From Lycorma delicatula (lineage: Eukaryota; Arthropoda; Insecta; Hemiptera; Fulgoridae): a stretch of 64,000 nt of DNA. Shown in pieces: positions 12,611-23,300 of the stretch; the stretch's first letter is position 1; each line of letters opens with the position of its first letter. Under the pieces are notes generated by a model. It was not told where the DNA came from, made no database searches, and was given only the letters and a program-made list of their open reading frames with translations. A program made the translations under genes and the position numbers. Location: assembly GCF_047948215.1 (NCBI RefSeq), contig NC_134458.1, positions 136,167,536 to 136,231,535 of the forward strand, in the 5' to 3' direction.

Positions 12611-13365
12611 TATTTCTAAAACAACCCCTAAATCTTTGTACGGTGGAAATACTTTTTAATTATGAAGATAGTGATTTTGGGCAATAAATTTTCTTAGAAC
12701 ATTTGACAGACCGAATGGATCCACTAACTTATTGTTACATTATAAATTGAATGTAGCCCTGTTAGCCTCCAGAAATAAACGAAATTTATCGACAAGCCCT
12801 TGTTTAATAAAAATTACTTCTATATTTTGTATTTTGTTCATCATCCCCGTATAACATCTAATTAAATTTATCTAATAATGGTGTAATTAGCTACACAAAG
12901 CCTAGGTTTCGTAAAATAGATTTCGTAAACAGAAATAGAGTAATTAACCAGTGCTTTTTCTCTCATAATTGCTAATCATTATCCAAATGACGATTAACAT
13001 TATAGAAGCAATAAATAATTTAAACATTTACATTTTTTTTTTAATTTCTCAATCATAGAACTAGCATATAAACATAATTAAACGATTTAAAAAAAAATAA
13101 TTAAAATCTTATTCGTTGGAAATTGCAACATAATATTCAACAACTTTCTTTTTAAAAATCCATTGTTAAGAATATAATTGAATACTATTACTATATCTGC
13201 TTTAAGAAAAGGAATAAAAAACTATAACATTTAGATCACATGTAATACATCTGTTCCTTCATTCATGAATACACAATATTTTATTTAAGTATGTTTTTTT
13301 TTAAAGATTTATACGTATGAAAATTAATCATACGTTTTAAAGATCTCAATCTGAAAAAAGAAACA
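12611..13365. other. AT-rich non-coding stretch
   Basis: Nothing recognisable seen apart from short A and T runs. Confidence 0.6.
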
Positions 13366-13850
13366 CTTGTGCAGTTCTGCGCAAGACCAACTTTTCGTTA
13401 ATCTAATTTAGTTTTAATATCTTAATATATTTTTTTAAATTTAGTTTAATATTTCTAACAACAGATACCGAAGATAAAGAAACTTCTACGTTCCAATTTG
13501 CAGCATCATAACGAACCACGCTTCTAACTTGTCCCGCTCAAATATTTTCGATCTTAAATTGAATGTAATTCAAGAACGACTCAAACAATCTTCAACAGAT
13601 TTCCACATGCACAACTGCAGATACATTACTACAGCATATCTAAATTTCAATGAAATTGTGGTAGTTTTGAAGATTTTCGAGTCCCGAATATTTATACATA
13701 GATCTATAAATATATAAAGGAAACCCCAATTTAAGTGAATGGTATTTTCGTACTTTACATACCTGAAAACGTAAAGAAAATTCATTTTTACTCCCCCAGT
13801 CCACCATGCAACCGAAAATAATATCGTAATTTTATTTGGAAAGTCACTAA
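13366..13850 (+). repeat. Dispersed repeat family E, copy 1
   Basis: This copy starts with the near-palindrome CTTGTGCAGTTCTGCGCAAG (13366-13385), then GACCAACTTTTCGTTA. It contains GAACGACTCAAACAATCTTC, CATATCTAAATTTCAATGAA and AAGTGAATGGTATTTTCGTAC, and ends near GGAAAGTC. The same blocks occur in the same order at 44388-45240 and 52485-53046. The two opposing ORFs over 13529-13785 are translations of the repeat and have no support as genes. Confidence 0.8.
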
Positions 13851-14400
13851 AAAGTCTTCAAATTGCATCTATGTTATTAAATAATTAGTTCATATTATAA
13901 TCAATGTCGAGAATCAATAATTACTAATTATTTTATTTATTAATAATTTATTTATGAAATTAGATATTTTATACTATAGATCACGTTAATTATATACTTA
14001 ATACAAAAAACAATACAGGGATGAAAAAGAAGACTATAGTAAACTGCATGTGGAAAGTATGCGTTCCATTGTTTACGAATGTGTATATGGAAGGTAAAAT
14101 CAATTAGAAAAAATGCCAGAAATTATTGAATAAAAGATCTTTTCAATTAAATATCCTAAAAGAACTGTGCTTGAAATTAATATGATTGTTCTTCGACGGT
14201 CACTTTTACAAATTTTTAAGAAATATGCTTTAAATAGAATTCATCAGAACGAGTCAATTATTTCAGTTAACAATTCATTTGAGGAAAAGAACTGAAAATT
14301 AATTAATATAGATCTTAATTAAATAAAACGAACAAGTTATTATTATTAATTTTATTGATAATCGAAGAAGATAAAGAGGTTGATAAATGTAATATTAAGT
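13851..14400. other. AT-rich non-coding stretch
   Basis: No gene or element recognised. Confidence 0.6.
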
Positions 14401-14790
14401 GGGAAAAAAGGAAGCATAGTCTCCGCACAGTTGAACGAGTAGTAAGGCAGGGGTTAAGTCGTGAAGCGTCACGTTACATTTGATATCCCCTGGACAGTGT
14501 AATGCTTAAACAATGCACAGTACCGGGTACCGTCGGTGCCCGGACTGAATGATCGATGATTCTGCCACGGATCCATCTTGCCTGTCATGCGTCTCACCAA
14601 GACACATACGGCTTCGTATCGACCATCCTTCTCTCTGTTCAACTATCAAGTATAACGTAGAGAAATGTGCGGTTAGTAACAGTGGTGAGCAGATCACACT
14701 CGGGAATGGAAACCGCGCCCGTCATCACCTTTTTCTTGCATTTCTTTCCGGTCTCTTGGGAGATCTAATGGAAATTTGAAACAGAGATAG
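14401..14790. other. GC-richer island
   Basis: Base composition is clearly more balanced here than on either side. Overlapping short ORFs run on both strands (14506-14697 minus, 14549-14779 plus). Neither matches a family I know, and the two are antisense to each other. It contains a GC-rich imperfect hairpin at 14518-14547. Candidates are a conserved non-coding element, a diverged exon or an old element. Confidence 0.35.
14518..14547. repeat. GC-rich imperfect hairpin
   Basis: CAGTACCGGGTACC faces GGTGCCCGGACTG across a 3-nt GTC loop, with one bulge and one mismatch. It stands out strongly against the AT-rich background. Confidence 0.6.
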
Positions 14791-17295
14791 AGAATCACTT
14801 CAGTCCTTATGTAAATAATGGCGTTTCTCGTTGAACTCTTTACTTACAAAATAAAGAAAAATCATTTTTTATTTTATTCAGAGTAATTCTTATATATTAA
14901 CCAGAAATACGTAAACTAATATTTAATAAAATCCTTTGAAACAAGAAAAATATAGTAAAATTTAACTATTTTAAGAAGAATAGCCTTTGAATTAAACCAG
15001 TTTCCATATTCCTCATCTTTTAAATATTTTATAGCAAAGACAAGATATCAAATATACGACTTTAAAAAAAAAAATCTACTAGTTTGCCACATTAATTTTA
15101 TTAAGATGATTTGATAAAACCGGCTTATTACAAATTTATTTGTCGAGTAAACCGCTAATTTCAGCTATGGAATTCTGAAAAAGTTAAAATCTCAATAAAT
15201 TTTTCTTATCTTGGAGAAAATTATTATTATCTTTGTTAATAAAGCCAATATTTTATAATTATAAAGAAAAGTATATACTCGTATATTGTAATCAGTCCGT
15301 CTGGTTTAAAGTTTCTTTATTCACTTTTTTACACTGGATGATTGTTAACGTATTACTCGATCCTAAATCTTTGATCTATCATTTCTTTTAATAAATTATT
15401 AGCTTTTTCTCATCTGATAATTTTTAAATTCGTTTCTTTTTATTAAAATTAACCTTTTCCCGTAAATTTTTTTGACAACTTCTTCTCGTATTACCTATGC
15501 ATTCACAAATGGACATATAGTTCAAAAACGTGTATCGGTTACTATAGTTCAAAAACGTGTATCGTTCATAAGTTTCATATGAACGTAATCTATCTGTATT
15601 ATTTAGTTGGTTCTTATGAACTTACGGAATATTTTGAGAAATGAAGAAGGAATCATAAGGAAAATGTTGTGCTTTTTTTTGTCAACATCAATAAATCGAT
15701 ATACTATGACCTAGAGCTCTATACAGTCAAACAGGAGATCACTGAATACAGCAGAAGGTATTAAGAACGACTATACTATCATCCGAATTGTTTGGCTGCA
15801 AACTTTCTTGATGGGTATGATGCTGAATTTTAGGCTAAAGGCTATTGGTGAACCAATTTCCATGATTTTCTTTTTCGTCTTGTTTTTCATCCCTTTACTT
15901 GTGCTTTTTTTTCTTCTTATTTTTGTAGTATAAATCATGAACCGTTATCTTGTTAATATGCTAAAAATTTTAATTGATATTAAATTGCCATTACGACAGA
16001 CGATACTGGTTGTTAATATTATTTACATTTTAAAAATATTCAAAGTATTTTGAATAAATTGTAATGTAACCTATTAAAATATAAACATATTAATTTCCTA
16101 TCATTTATTTAATGTTTTCTTTTTGTCATTAAACCTTATTTAATTTATCTCCTCTCAATGGTTCAATACTATTCGGTGATTTAATACTGGTATTTTAATT
16201 TTTTTAAATCAATTTTTCTGATGGAAATGACTATTATTTGAAAATATTTGATCCATAAATATCCAAATTTAAATGAAGGGCAACGAGAAAAATAAAATTA
16301 TTAGAAATTAATACAGCATATTTAAAAAAAATTTTTCTACTTAAAATCCTGTGCGGTCAAAAAGTAGAAAATAACAGCAGCACTTTTTTTGTTTTACTTC
16401 ATTATTATTTTTTTTGTTTAGAGAAATTTTTTTATAAAATAAAATTATACCGTTTAAGAGAATAATGATTGATAAATAACATAAAACCACTCTCGAGCTT
16501 TTAGCGTTACTTTGAAGCAAGTTATTAAGCTTCAAACTTATCCGTAAAGACAAAGTGTAACTGTTACGTATAATCAAATTAAAAAAAATATTTTTTTAAA
16601 TTTGACACACACACACAAATACTTTGGGTTTACAAATATTCATCTTAATTAAAAAGAAATCATTTATCGAATAATCAAATTATATAGCTTTCTATAAATT
16701 TTAGTATAGTTAACAAACATATATAACGATTGGAATGTTGGCTATCAAAACTCTACTGTTGCCGCTAAAACTGCCATTCGGTTTATTAAAGCCATCATAA
16801 TAAATATGTTATAAAAAGCTGTTAACCTCCCTCAACTGCCACCATTCGTCCTCTTCATCTAATATTTTTTACTCTCCATTATTCGTTTTATCGAACCGAC
16901 CATCTGTCCATCTATCAATCTAGCATTTACATTTATATATAAGAAAACTGTCACTCAACCACTCAAATAATACTATAACCGGGGAGACAAGATCAACTAA
17001 GTGAATTAAAAAGTAAAGAAAAAAAAAGTCAAGCAGGACAAACCGGTATGTGTATTAATATATTTAAAAAAATAAAAATAAAAACATCAACATGATAAGT
17101 GAACTAAATTATGTCTTGAATCTTAAAAAGTGATTTAGATTGAAAGGTTAGTTAACTCACAAAAAGATATTCTTTCATTTCTTGACAGGTGCCTGCCTAT
17201 TTTAAAAGTAACTGTTGTTCAGGAACTTAATTCGTCAACGAATTGTATTAATATAACTTTACATTAAAAAATTTAATGTTGTAACACTTTTGATT
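14791..17295. other. AT-rich non-coding stretch
   Basis: No gene seen. It includes a 27-bp tandem duplication at 15516-15564 and a short (AC) run near 16605-16617. The ORF at 16341-16577 is lysine/asparagine/isoleucine-rich chance sequence. Confidence 0.6.
15516..15564 (+). repeat. 27-bp tandem duplication
   Basis: TATAGTTCAAAAACGTGTAT begins at 15516 and again at 15543. The first unit is followed by CGGTTAC and the second by CGTTCAT. The 22-nt core is identical in both. Confidence 0.85.
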
Positions 17296-17298
17296 CCC

Positions 17299-17302
<4 letters not shown>

Positions 17303-17332
<30 letters not shown>
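17303..17332. repeat. (TA)n microsatellite
   Basis: About 15 uninterrupted TA units. Similar short TA runs recur across the window, for example at 24846-24865, 28551-28588, 51271-51298 and 59725-59749. Confidence 0.9.
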
Positions 17333-17337
<5 letters not shown>

Positions 17338-17567
17338 GGCTTTAGACAGTAAATATATTAATGATATCAAGGATTTATTTAATTAAAAATAAATAAAAGA
17401 AAAACCTGTTTTTTTCTTTATTTAAATAAAAAATGTTTTGTTTAAATTATGATAAAAGTTTTATATTTATTCGTGGAATATAAACCTGTACGGTAAAAAA
17501 ACCCAACATAAAGAACTAGCAAACAAAAATCCTGTGAAGTGAGATTCTTAACATAATTAATTAAAAT
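17333..17567. other. AT-rich spacer
   Basis: Nothing recognisable seen. Confidence 0.6.
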
Positions 17568-17603
17568 GTGTGCGAGCGCGCTCGCGCGTGTGTGGGCGCG
17601 CGC
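17568..17603. repeat. Alternating purine-pyrimidine GC tract with perfect palindrome
   Basis: GCGAGCGCGCTCGC (17572-17585) is a perfect 14-bp palindrome. It lies within a nearly continuous alternating purine/pyrimidine tract (TGTGTGCG...GCGCGTGTGTG...GCGCGCGC), the classic composition for Z-DNA. TAATTA-type AT sequence flanks it on both sides. Confidence 0.85.
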
Positions 17604-17609
17604 TAATTA

Positions 17610-18405
17610 ATAAAATTAAAAATATATTATTACATAATAATATAATATATTAATTTATTTTGGTTTATGATTTGAAATTTATTATCATAAAAAAAAAAAA
17701 ACGTTAAAATGTGTTCTTTTTCTTTTTAATACAAACTATCCAATTTCTTAATATTATAGCGTATCCGGTATGTCGGTATAAATATAAAATAATAATGTAA
17801 TTTTGTTTCGAAATAAATTGTATTAAACGGTTATAATTGATTTTAAACAATAATATATAGTATTTTATATTGATTTATAGATAAAACAAATGGATCTATT
17901 AAAACTAAAAAGCTATAGGTATAAGATCTGTTTTAAAATTTCATTTAATTTATTTTTAATATAATGGAGTCATTAATTTCATATAACCCCTAACGTAATC
18001 TAATTGTTAAAATATTAAATTAATTAAAAATCCTAAACTTTCATGCAAACTGTTTTATCTACTAATGATATATATATAAATTTATATATAGCTAGATAAA
18101 CCTATGAGAAAAAATATGAATATTAAAAAAAAAATTAAATAATTTACTGAGATAAAAATAATCCTTTAAATGAGGAAAAAAATTAAAACTGTATTTTTAT
18201 AAGGAAAGAAATAAATTAACATAAATTTCACTTAGACAAGAGGTAATTGTAAGTTTTTAAACTTTATTAAACTAAAATTTAGTAATTTTATAAATCTAAG
18301 GTTAATTTAGTTAAAAAAAAAACAAACTATTGTACTATTTTTCCAATAATAGTAATAATTTCATTTTCCCGGATTATATAGCTGAAATAGCTGTGTTAAA
18401 GGGAA
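17610..18405. other. AT-rich non-coding stretch
   Basis: No gene or repeat recognised. Confidence 0.6.
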
Positions 18406-18411
18406 AGGTTT

Positions 18412-18960
18412 GGTGATCATGACAAAAATGGGTTATCAAAACATTTTGCAAATCTTTACGTTTAAGGGCCTAACTAGTTAGTTCATTTAGACCAAATATT
18501 ATATTTACGTTTTTATTACGTATGTGTGTCGTCTTCTTTTGGCCTTATATATCAGGATTGATTAAATAAATTTTTATTAAATTTTACTAATTTTTCATTA
18601 ATTTTTGGCTCAACTATAGCAAAAGTTGAACCAAAATTTTTCAAAATTCGTCAAGAGATGGGGGTTTGCGAAAAAACCAATTTTGATTTTTTTTTCAAAC
18701 GAATGTAAGAATAAACATCTGTTACCTACAATGCATAAATAAATAATCCAAATTTTTTTTCAAAACATTAACCCCCACCTCTTAAAATTATGTATGTTTG
18801 TTCTTTTGCTCGACCACCCTTCGGTTTAAATATTTTTCAAACATCTTTTGATAGTTTATACTTCATATATAGAGCTGTCAATAGTGCTTCATATGTAGAG
18901 CTATCTACATTTTTTTATAGATCCGGACCTAAAATGCACAAATGTTTTTATTGATTTTTT
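18412..18960 (+). repeat. Dispersed repeat family D, copy 1
   Basis: Blocks shared in order with copies at 30728-31240 (+) and 28700-29365 (-) are: GGTGATCATGACAAAAATGG; TTTTGCAAATCTTTACGTTT and AGTTCATTTAGACC; GGCCTTATAT; TTTGGCTCAA; AACCCCCACCTCTTAAAATT; CTTCGGTTTAAA; GTTTATACTTCATATATAGA; and TATAGATCCGGACC. It has no open frame and is likely a non-autonomous element or a degraded transposon. Confidence 0.75.
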
Positions 18961-19335
18961 TTTTCTTATTCTAGTCTCTTTTGAAGGGCTGTCAAATTTA
19001 GAGAAATCTTTACTATGTAAATTTCTTAACCTATGTATGAATATCGTTAGAAAACTTTTCTTAAAATTTATTTCCCACCTCCAAAAATATAAATTCTATC
19101 TTTTTATGTTTTTAGTTCTAACTCTTTAATCTATATTATTAATAGCCGGAAAATTCATGCAATAATTTGCCACTTTCTTTCTTTTTAATACATTTTAACT
19201 AAAAAACATTTATATTATTTAAAACTCATCAAGAAGGACGTTATACATTTTTACGTTTAACGTTACAGTAACTTTACAATCTGTTCAGAATTAAAATTGA
19301 ACAATAAGTAAATAAGCTAAATTTGGAATAATCAT
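18961..19335. other. AT-rich non-coding stretch
   Basis: Nothing recognisable beyond possible eroded continuation of the preceding repeat. Confidence 0.5.
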
Positions 19336-19503
19336 TAAGAAGCTACTGACCCAGTGCGTTTGTTCTCCGCTCCCCGGAGCCGGATCCGCAACTAAACATA
19401 AACTCGGCTCCAAGGGGTGCCATAGCCTCTATCTACCTTGTGGGTAACAAAGTTCCCACCAAATAGATGGGACTCGGTCTTTTAGGCGCTATACCTCTCT
19501 AAT

Positions 19504-19527
19504 GAGGGGACCCCAAAGGATCCCCTC
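19504..19527. repeat. GC hairpin in LINE fragment
   Basis: GAGGGGACC faces GGATCCCCTC across CCAAA, with one extra base in the right arm. A similar GGGAAACCCCC...GGATCCCCC arrangement follows at about 19560-19583. Confidence 0.6.
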
Positions 19528-19675
19528 ACCAGAATTCTGTCTTTATGTCTTGCCTCTAATGGGAAACCCCCAAAGGATCCCCCACCGGGACTAGGTCTTA
19601 CTTTCCCCCCAACGGTACTGCAAGGGAGTCCACACCCGATCACCGTAACCGAGGCCTCCCGGATAGGTCCGGGAT

Positions 19676-19711
19676 CATGGTATCTTTGAGGTTGCCCTCA
19701 AAGAAACCATG
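19676..19711. repeat. 16-bp inverted repeat with 4-nt loop
   Basis: CATGGTATCTTTGAGG (19676-19691) and CCTCAAAGAAACCATG (19696-19711) pair with one mismatch around TTGC. It lies just 3' of the zinc-knuckle remnant on the LINE coding strand. Confidence 0.85.
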
Positions 19712-19752
19712 ATATTCCTACAAAGTTCCTACAATTCCAGATGCCGGTGGAG

Positions 19753-19953
19753 CTATCTTACATCCCCGATCCTAGGGCGCATGAACATGTGACTTGCAGG
19801 ATAAGCACCTAGGACCCTGCTGGCATCCTTGCGTAAATGGCCAGCCTTACCATACATAAAACAGTGGCCGCTTCTGTCTGCGCCAGAACAGAACTTGGCC
19901 CTGTGACATGGATTACAACATCTGAAGCAAAGGTCGTCGGATTTACGCCGCAC
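19753..19953 (-). pseudogene. LINE ORF1 (gag-like) zinc-knuckle remnant
   Basis: In the 66-residue frame, residues 9-22 form a complete CCHC zinc knuckle (C-x2-C-x4-H-x4-C: C9, C12, H17, C22). A linker containing GADRSGHC follows, then a second, damaged knuckle at residues 31-44, with C31 and H39 kept but the second cysteine replaced by Tyr34 and the last by Ala44. Paired knuckles with this linker are typical of the nucleic-acid-binding end of ORF1 proteins of R1/Jockey-type insect LINEs. The frame opens with an arbitrary Met; the real ORF1 would be several hundred residues long and its upstream part is absent. Lost ligands and truncation make it non-functional. The LINE origin is confident; the exact clade is not. 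Confidence 0.7.
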
Positions 19954-19960
19954 AGACCCA

Positions 19961-20310
19961 GTGGTTAATAGCTAAAAAGTTAACAACGAAAAGAAGAAAG
20001 ATTGAAGAGGACTTAGTAAAGCTGGTTTATAAAATCACTTAATGGTATCGATTTATCGATAACAAGCTTCGGCGTACTTTTGACATTAAAAATGGTTAAA
20101 TTTAATTTTGAGATATTTAGACTTGAGTTTCAGATACGATTTTAATTCAAACGGATTTTAAATGTATGTTAGTGTTCAAATATAGGCACGAAAGCCGTTT
20201 TTGGTGTCATTTTAGTCAGATATATCAGTCCTTCAAAAGCACTGCGTATGATTCTAAATCCGCTGTTTTAGAATAAAGATTTTGATCAATTATTCAAAAT
20301 ACATATATCT
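19961..20310. other. AT-rich spacer
   Basis: Nothing recognised. Confidence 0.6.
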
Positions 20311-20311
20311 G

Positions 20312-20317
<6 letters not shown>

Positions 20318-20362
<45 letters not shown>

Positions 20363-20410
20363 GTGTGCGTGCGTGTTTGTATATATATATATATATGTGT
20401 GTGTGTGTAT
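20318..20410. repeat. Compound (TA)n / (GT)n microsatellite
   Basis: A (TA) run of about 20 units (20318-20359) is followed by GTGTGCGTGCGTG, a second TA run (20380-20395) and a short GT run. The long minus-strand ORF across it is tyrosine/isoleucine repeat translation and not a gene. Confidence 0.9.
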
Positions 20411-21110
20411 TGCGTTTAAAACAAAAATGAGACCATGATTGATAAATGTATATATTTACTGTTAACGGAGTAAAAGAATAATAATAAAAAAAACCAAAAA
20501 AACACAAGAAGGGAAGAAAAAGGTAAGCTACTAGTATTGAAGACTGAAGATATTTCTTTTTGCATCGGTCTTCAGTCTTCCCCTCAACTGGAAGAAAGAA
20601 ATGAAAAAGAATAAAATATATTACTATTGTATCGGTGTAGTGAGCAATATATATCTGTGTGCATATATATAGAGTATAATGTTTATATGTGTGTGTTAAG
20701 GGTGAAGAAATATAGTAAAAAAAACGCATGAGGACAACAGTAGGAGGTCAATAATATTGATGCAGTAATGTAGCAGAAGTATCTGCCTAGTAGTAAACTA
20801 GTAGTTGATGCTAAATGAAAGGAGAAGATGATGATGAAAAAGAAGAAACATGATAAAAGGGATTGAAGAAGTGAGCTACAGCACAGAACATCGAGTGACT
20901 GAGTGAATGTGCGAGTGAGTGAGGATTGAGGAGACAGTGGGCATTCATTTCCCCTTCAAGAAGAGAAGGAAAAGAGAAGAGACAACGTTGACGTATTGAT
21001 GCGAGTGAGGAAAACAAATGCGTAAAAGGACGATGGAAAGAGATGGGCGAAGTAGAGGGAGACACTGTCAGCGGGTAATGGCAGACATCAATCAAGAATA
21101 GTATTCAATC
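20411..21110. other. Spacer with a purine-rich segment
   Basis: About 20820-21075 is purine-rich on the plus strand (GAGA, GAAGA, GAGTGAGTGAG). The 94-codon minus-strand ORF there is serine/phenylalanine/proline-rich because of that composition, and I find no domain in it. Confidence 0.45.
20539..20580. repeat. 12-bp perfect inverted repeat, 18-nt spacer
   Basis: GAAGACTGAAGA (20539-20550) and TCTTCAGTCTTC (20569-20580) are exact reverse complements. On either strand a transcript would form a small stem-loop. Confidence 0.85.
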
Positions 21111-21136
21111 AGTCCTTCACCAGAACGTTGCTGCAA

Positions 21137-21222
21137 GTGTGTGTGTGTGTGTGTGTATGGATTTGTATGTGTGTTTTGAGAGAGTGGGCCAATGTACTAT
21201 ATATATATATATATATATATTG
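21137..21222. repeat. Short (GT)n and (TA)n arrays
   Basis: (GT) run at 21137-21156 with a diverged continuation, and (TA) run at 21198-21221. Confidence 0.85.
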
Positions 21223-21689
21223 TACAATGCAGCAGTACGGTGAGTCATGGCTATCAATCAGAACTACTCTGCTGCCAGGCAGGCATTACCAAACCATACT
21301 GCATCATCCGACGCTGATGATGATACATGACGGACCATTTCTATTCTATGAAGTACTTCAGTTCCACATCGGCTACTGTCATTGAACCTTATTAATAATA
21401 TTATTAAACTGCTTTACTGTATCCTATAATATATAGGCTAAGCTTTACACATAAAAATATAACCTATTACGTTATTCTTCTATCTATTATACTACTACAT
21501 AACTGTGTACATTTTTTTACTTACCACTTCTTTTTATTTTGTTTATTTAAAAAAAAAAAATTGGAAAACATAGAATTGTATGAAACTATTTTTATAACAA
21601 AAATTGATAAATCAAATTAACCTATTACTGTTACAGTATATTATTTAATGTTGCAATGAAGGATAAAAGATATCTTCTCAGAAAACAGT
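21223..21689. other. Non-coding spacer
   Basis: About 21230-21385 is GC-richer and holds part of an 85-codon ORF (21128-21385) that starts inside the GT repeat. I find no family signature. Confidence 0.4.
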
Positions 21690-22250
21690 GTCCACTTTCT
21701 ACGAAAATTTCCCAGGAAGTTCAAAGATACAGATAAATGGAATATGTTGAAGCAAGCGTTTAGCTTCCATTATTTAGGGTATGCAGTATTTTTTACATGA
21801 CAAGAATGTGCAAATTAAATTTAATAGATTTACACATATTTATGGAGCGATTCACAAAACCCTAAAGCAAAAAACCAGGAAAGAAACCAGACTGAAGTTC
21901 TATAAGGCGATGGCAGTACCGGTTTTGCTGTATGGTAATGAAACATGGACATCCTGTAAAAGAAAAAAGATCCAATCAGAGCTGCAGAAATGAGATCCCT
22001 TAGACCAAGTTTGTGTTAATGGTTATACATGCACAAATGCTTCCGAATACGCATACTAAATTTAGATTCAAATTTGATAAAGCTTACAATTATTTTAATT
22101 AAAAAGCTAACTAATGAACGCACAATCAGTAAACTAATTTATGAATCACTGAACATTTAAAATTTGAGAGAGAGAGGATGAGAGAATCCTATACAAATAG
22201 AATGAGAAAATGAGCATAAAGAGTTGACAGGAAAGTAAAAATCATTGAAC
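21690..22250 (+). pseudogene. Non-LTR retrotransposon reverse-transcriptase C-terminal remnant
   Basis: The open frame at 21781-21993 contains RKETRLKFYKAMAVPVLLYG followed by NETWT. This is the conserved motif C-terminal to the polymerase domain of insect LINE endonuclease-reverse transcriptases, where the residues usually read KFYK.MAVP.LLYGSETWT. Immediately upstream, in another frame, is an FHYLGYAV-like stretch (about 21762-21790) matching the F.YLG motif that precedes it. A stop and frame change separate the two. Downstream, beyond the stop at 21991, eroded homology continues as a NERTISKLIYESLN-like segment near 22110-22160, where the family has its NER/NDR..K...E region. The polymerase core (YADD) is missing. 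It is a dead fragment of a LINE ORF2. Confidence 0.75.
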
Positions 22251-23200
22251 TAAATGGATTCAGCATAAATGTGTATTGTATATTATTTATTATATATACA
22301 GCTATTTAGATTTTTTTTGTATATGACTCATAGGAGGTAACGAATCAACGGTTTGCAATGCCTCTAGGATTTTTGGATCACAACAGTTGACTAAATAATA
22401 AACAATTGTTTAATTTTATTATAAATGAATTTGTTTTAAACCATGAATTTTGGTTTCATTTTAATTTTTTAACTATTCTACATTATATTTCTATTATGTT
22501 TACTGTAAAATTGACTAGCCTTTGGTTGCTTTTACTGTACCCTTATTCAGTACATTATTATTGTATATCTATGAACGCATACACATGTTTGTGTATGTGT
22601 GTTTATGTGTTATGTACGCTTCAACAAACAGAGGACAACCAATATACAGTAGAATTTAGTGCAGTCGTATACTAATACGTTGGCTGTCGAATACACTCGT
22701 TGCTCGTCGTCCGCTCAGCTCACTTTCAGAACTGTTGTTTGGTTGATGAAATCATCTGCCCGCGAGCATATCGCGAGGGTCATCCTTGATATTCTCAATT
22801 CTGTTAACAAATCCTACTACACAAAACCAATCTATATATTTATCTTTGTAGTAACATCTACATTAAAAATCATGGAAAATTCCATTTTATGTTGATAAAT
22901 TTAACGTTATTCATAATGTAATTTGTTTTCACGGATTAATTAATGTTTATTTTATTAATTTTGATTACTCTTTGATCTATTTTTTTTCTTTTTTACGGTA
23001 TAAATGGTGAAGTGTTTATTCTTTTTTATTCGATTATGCCTTTTATCCCTTTGTAACTCAATTGTTTTTAATTAAATTAACATGCAACAAAATATAAAAA
23101 AAATAATTATTAAAATAATTGTACATTGTATAGAGTAGAATCCTATATTTAATATAGTATATTAATTTACTTCCATAATATTAACTACTTATAATTTATA
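22251..23200. other. Non-coding stretch
   Basis: Mostly AT-rich. About 22660-22800 is GC-richer (GTTGCTCGTCGTCCGCTCAG region) and carries a short ORF with no recognised motif. Confidence 0.5.
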
Positions 23201-23204
23201 ATAG

Positions 23205-23300
23205 CAAACGTTCTTCGTGGGAAAGTGATTATGTATTCATACGCGTGGTTCCAAGTTCAAATCTTGGCTTGGCTTACTTTTATCATACACGTTGCAAAAT
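23205..23300 (+). repeat. tRNA-like SINE fragment
   Basis: CCAAGTTCAAATCTTGG (near 23251-23267) forms a perfect 5-bp T-arm with a canonical TTCAAAT loop, followed by CTTGGCTTAC and TTTTATCATACACG, the same kind of tail start as family B (TTTTTCATACGCTA). The 5' half is too diverged to fold as a tRNA. Confidence 0.5.

Larger units (their letters stand above)
19340..19960 (-). mobile_element. R1-like non-LTR retrotransposon fragment (ORF1 end and flank)
   Basis: This abruptly GC-rich block begins and ends against AT-rich DNA. On the minus strand it carries a gag-like zinc-knuckle remnant (19753-19953), followed by a non-coding GC-rich stretch with at least two hairpins (GAGGGGA...TCCCCTC and a 16-bp-arm hairpin). 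Insect R1-clade LINEs carry such CCHC motifs at the end of ORF1. No reverse transcriptase remains, so the copy is a fragment. Confidence 0.6.

Noticed and set aside
20313..20729. 138-codon minus-strand ORF
   Set aside because: Its end is Ile-Tyr and Thr-His microsatellite translation and the rest has no domain; composition follows the simple repeats.
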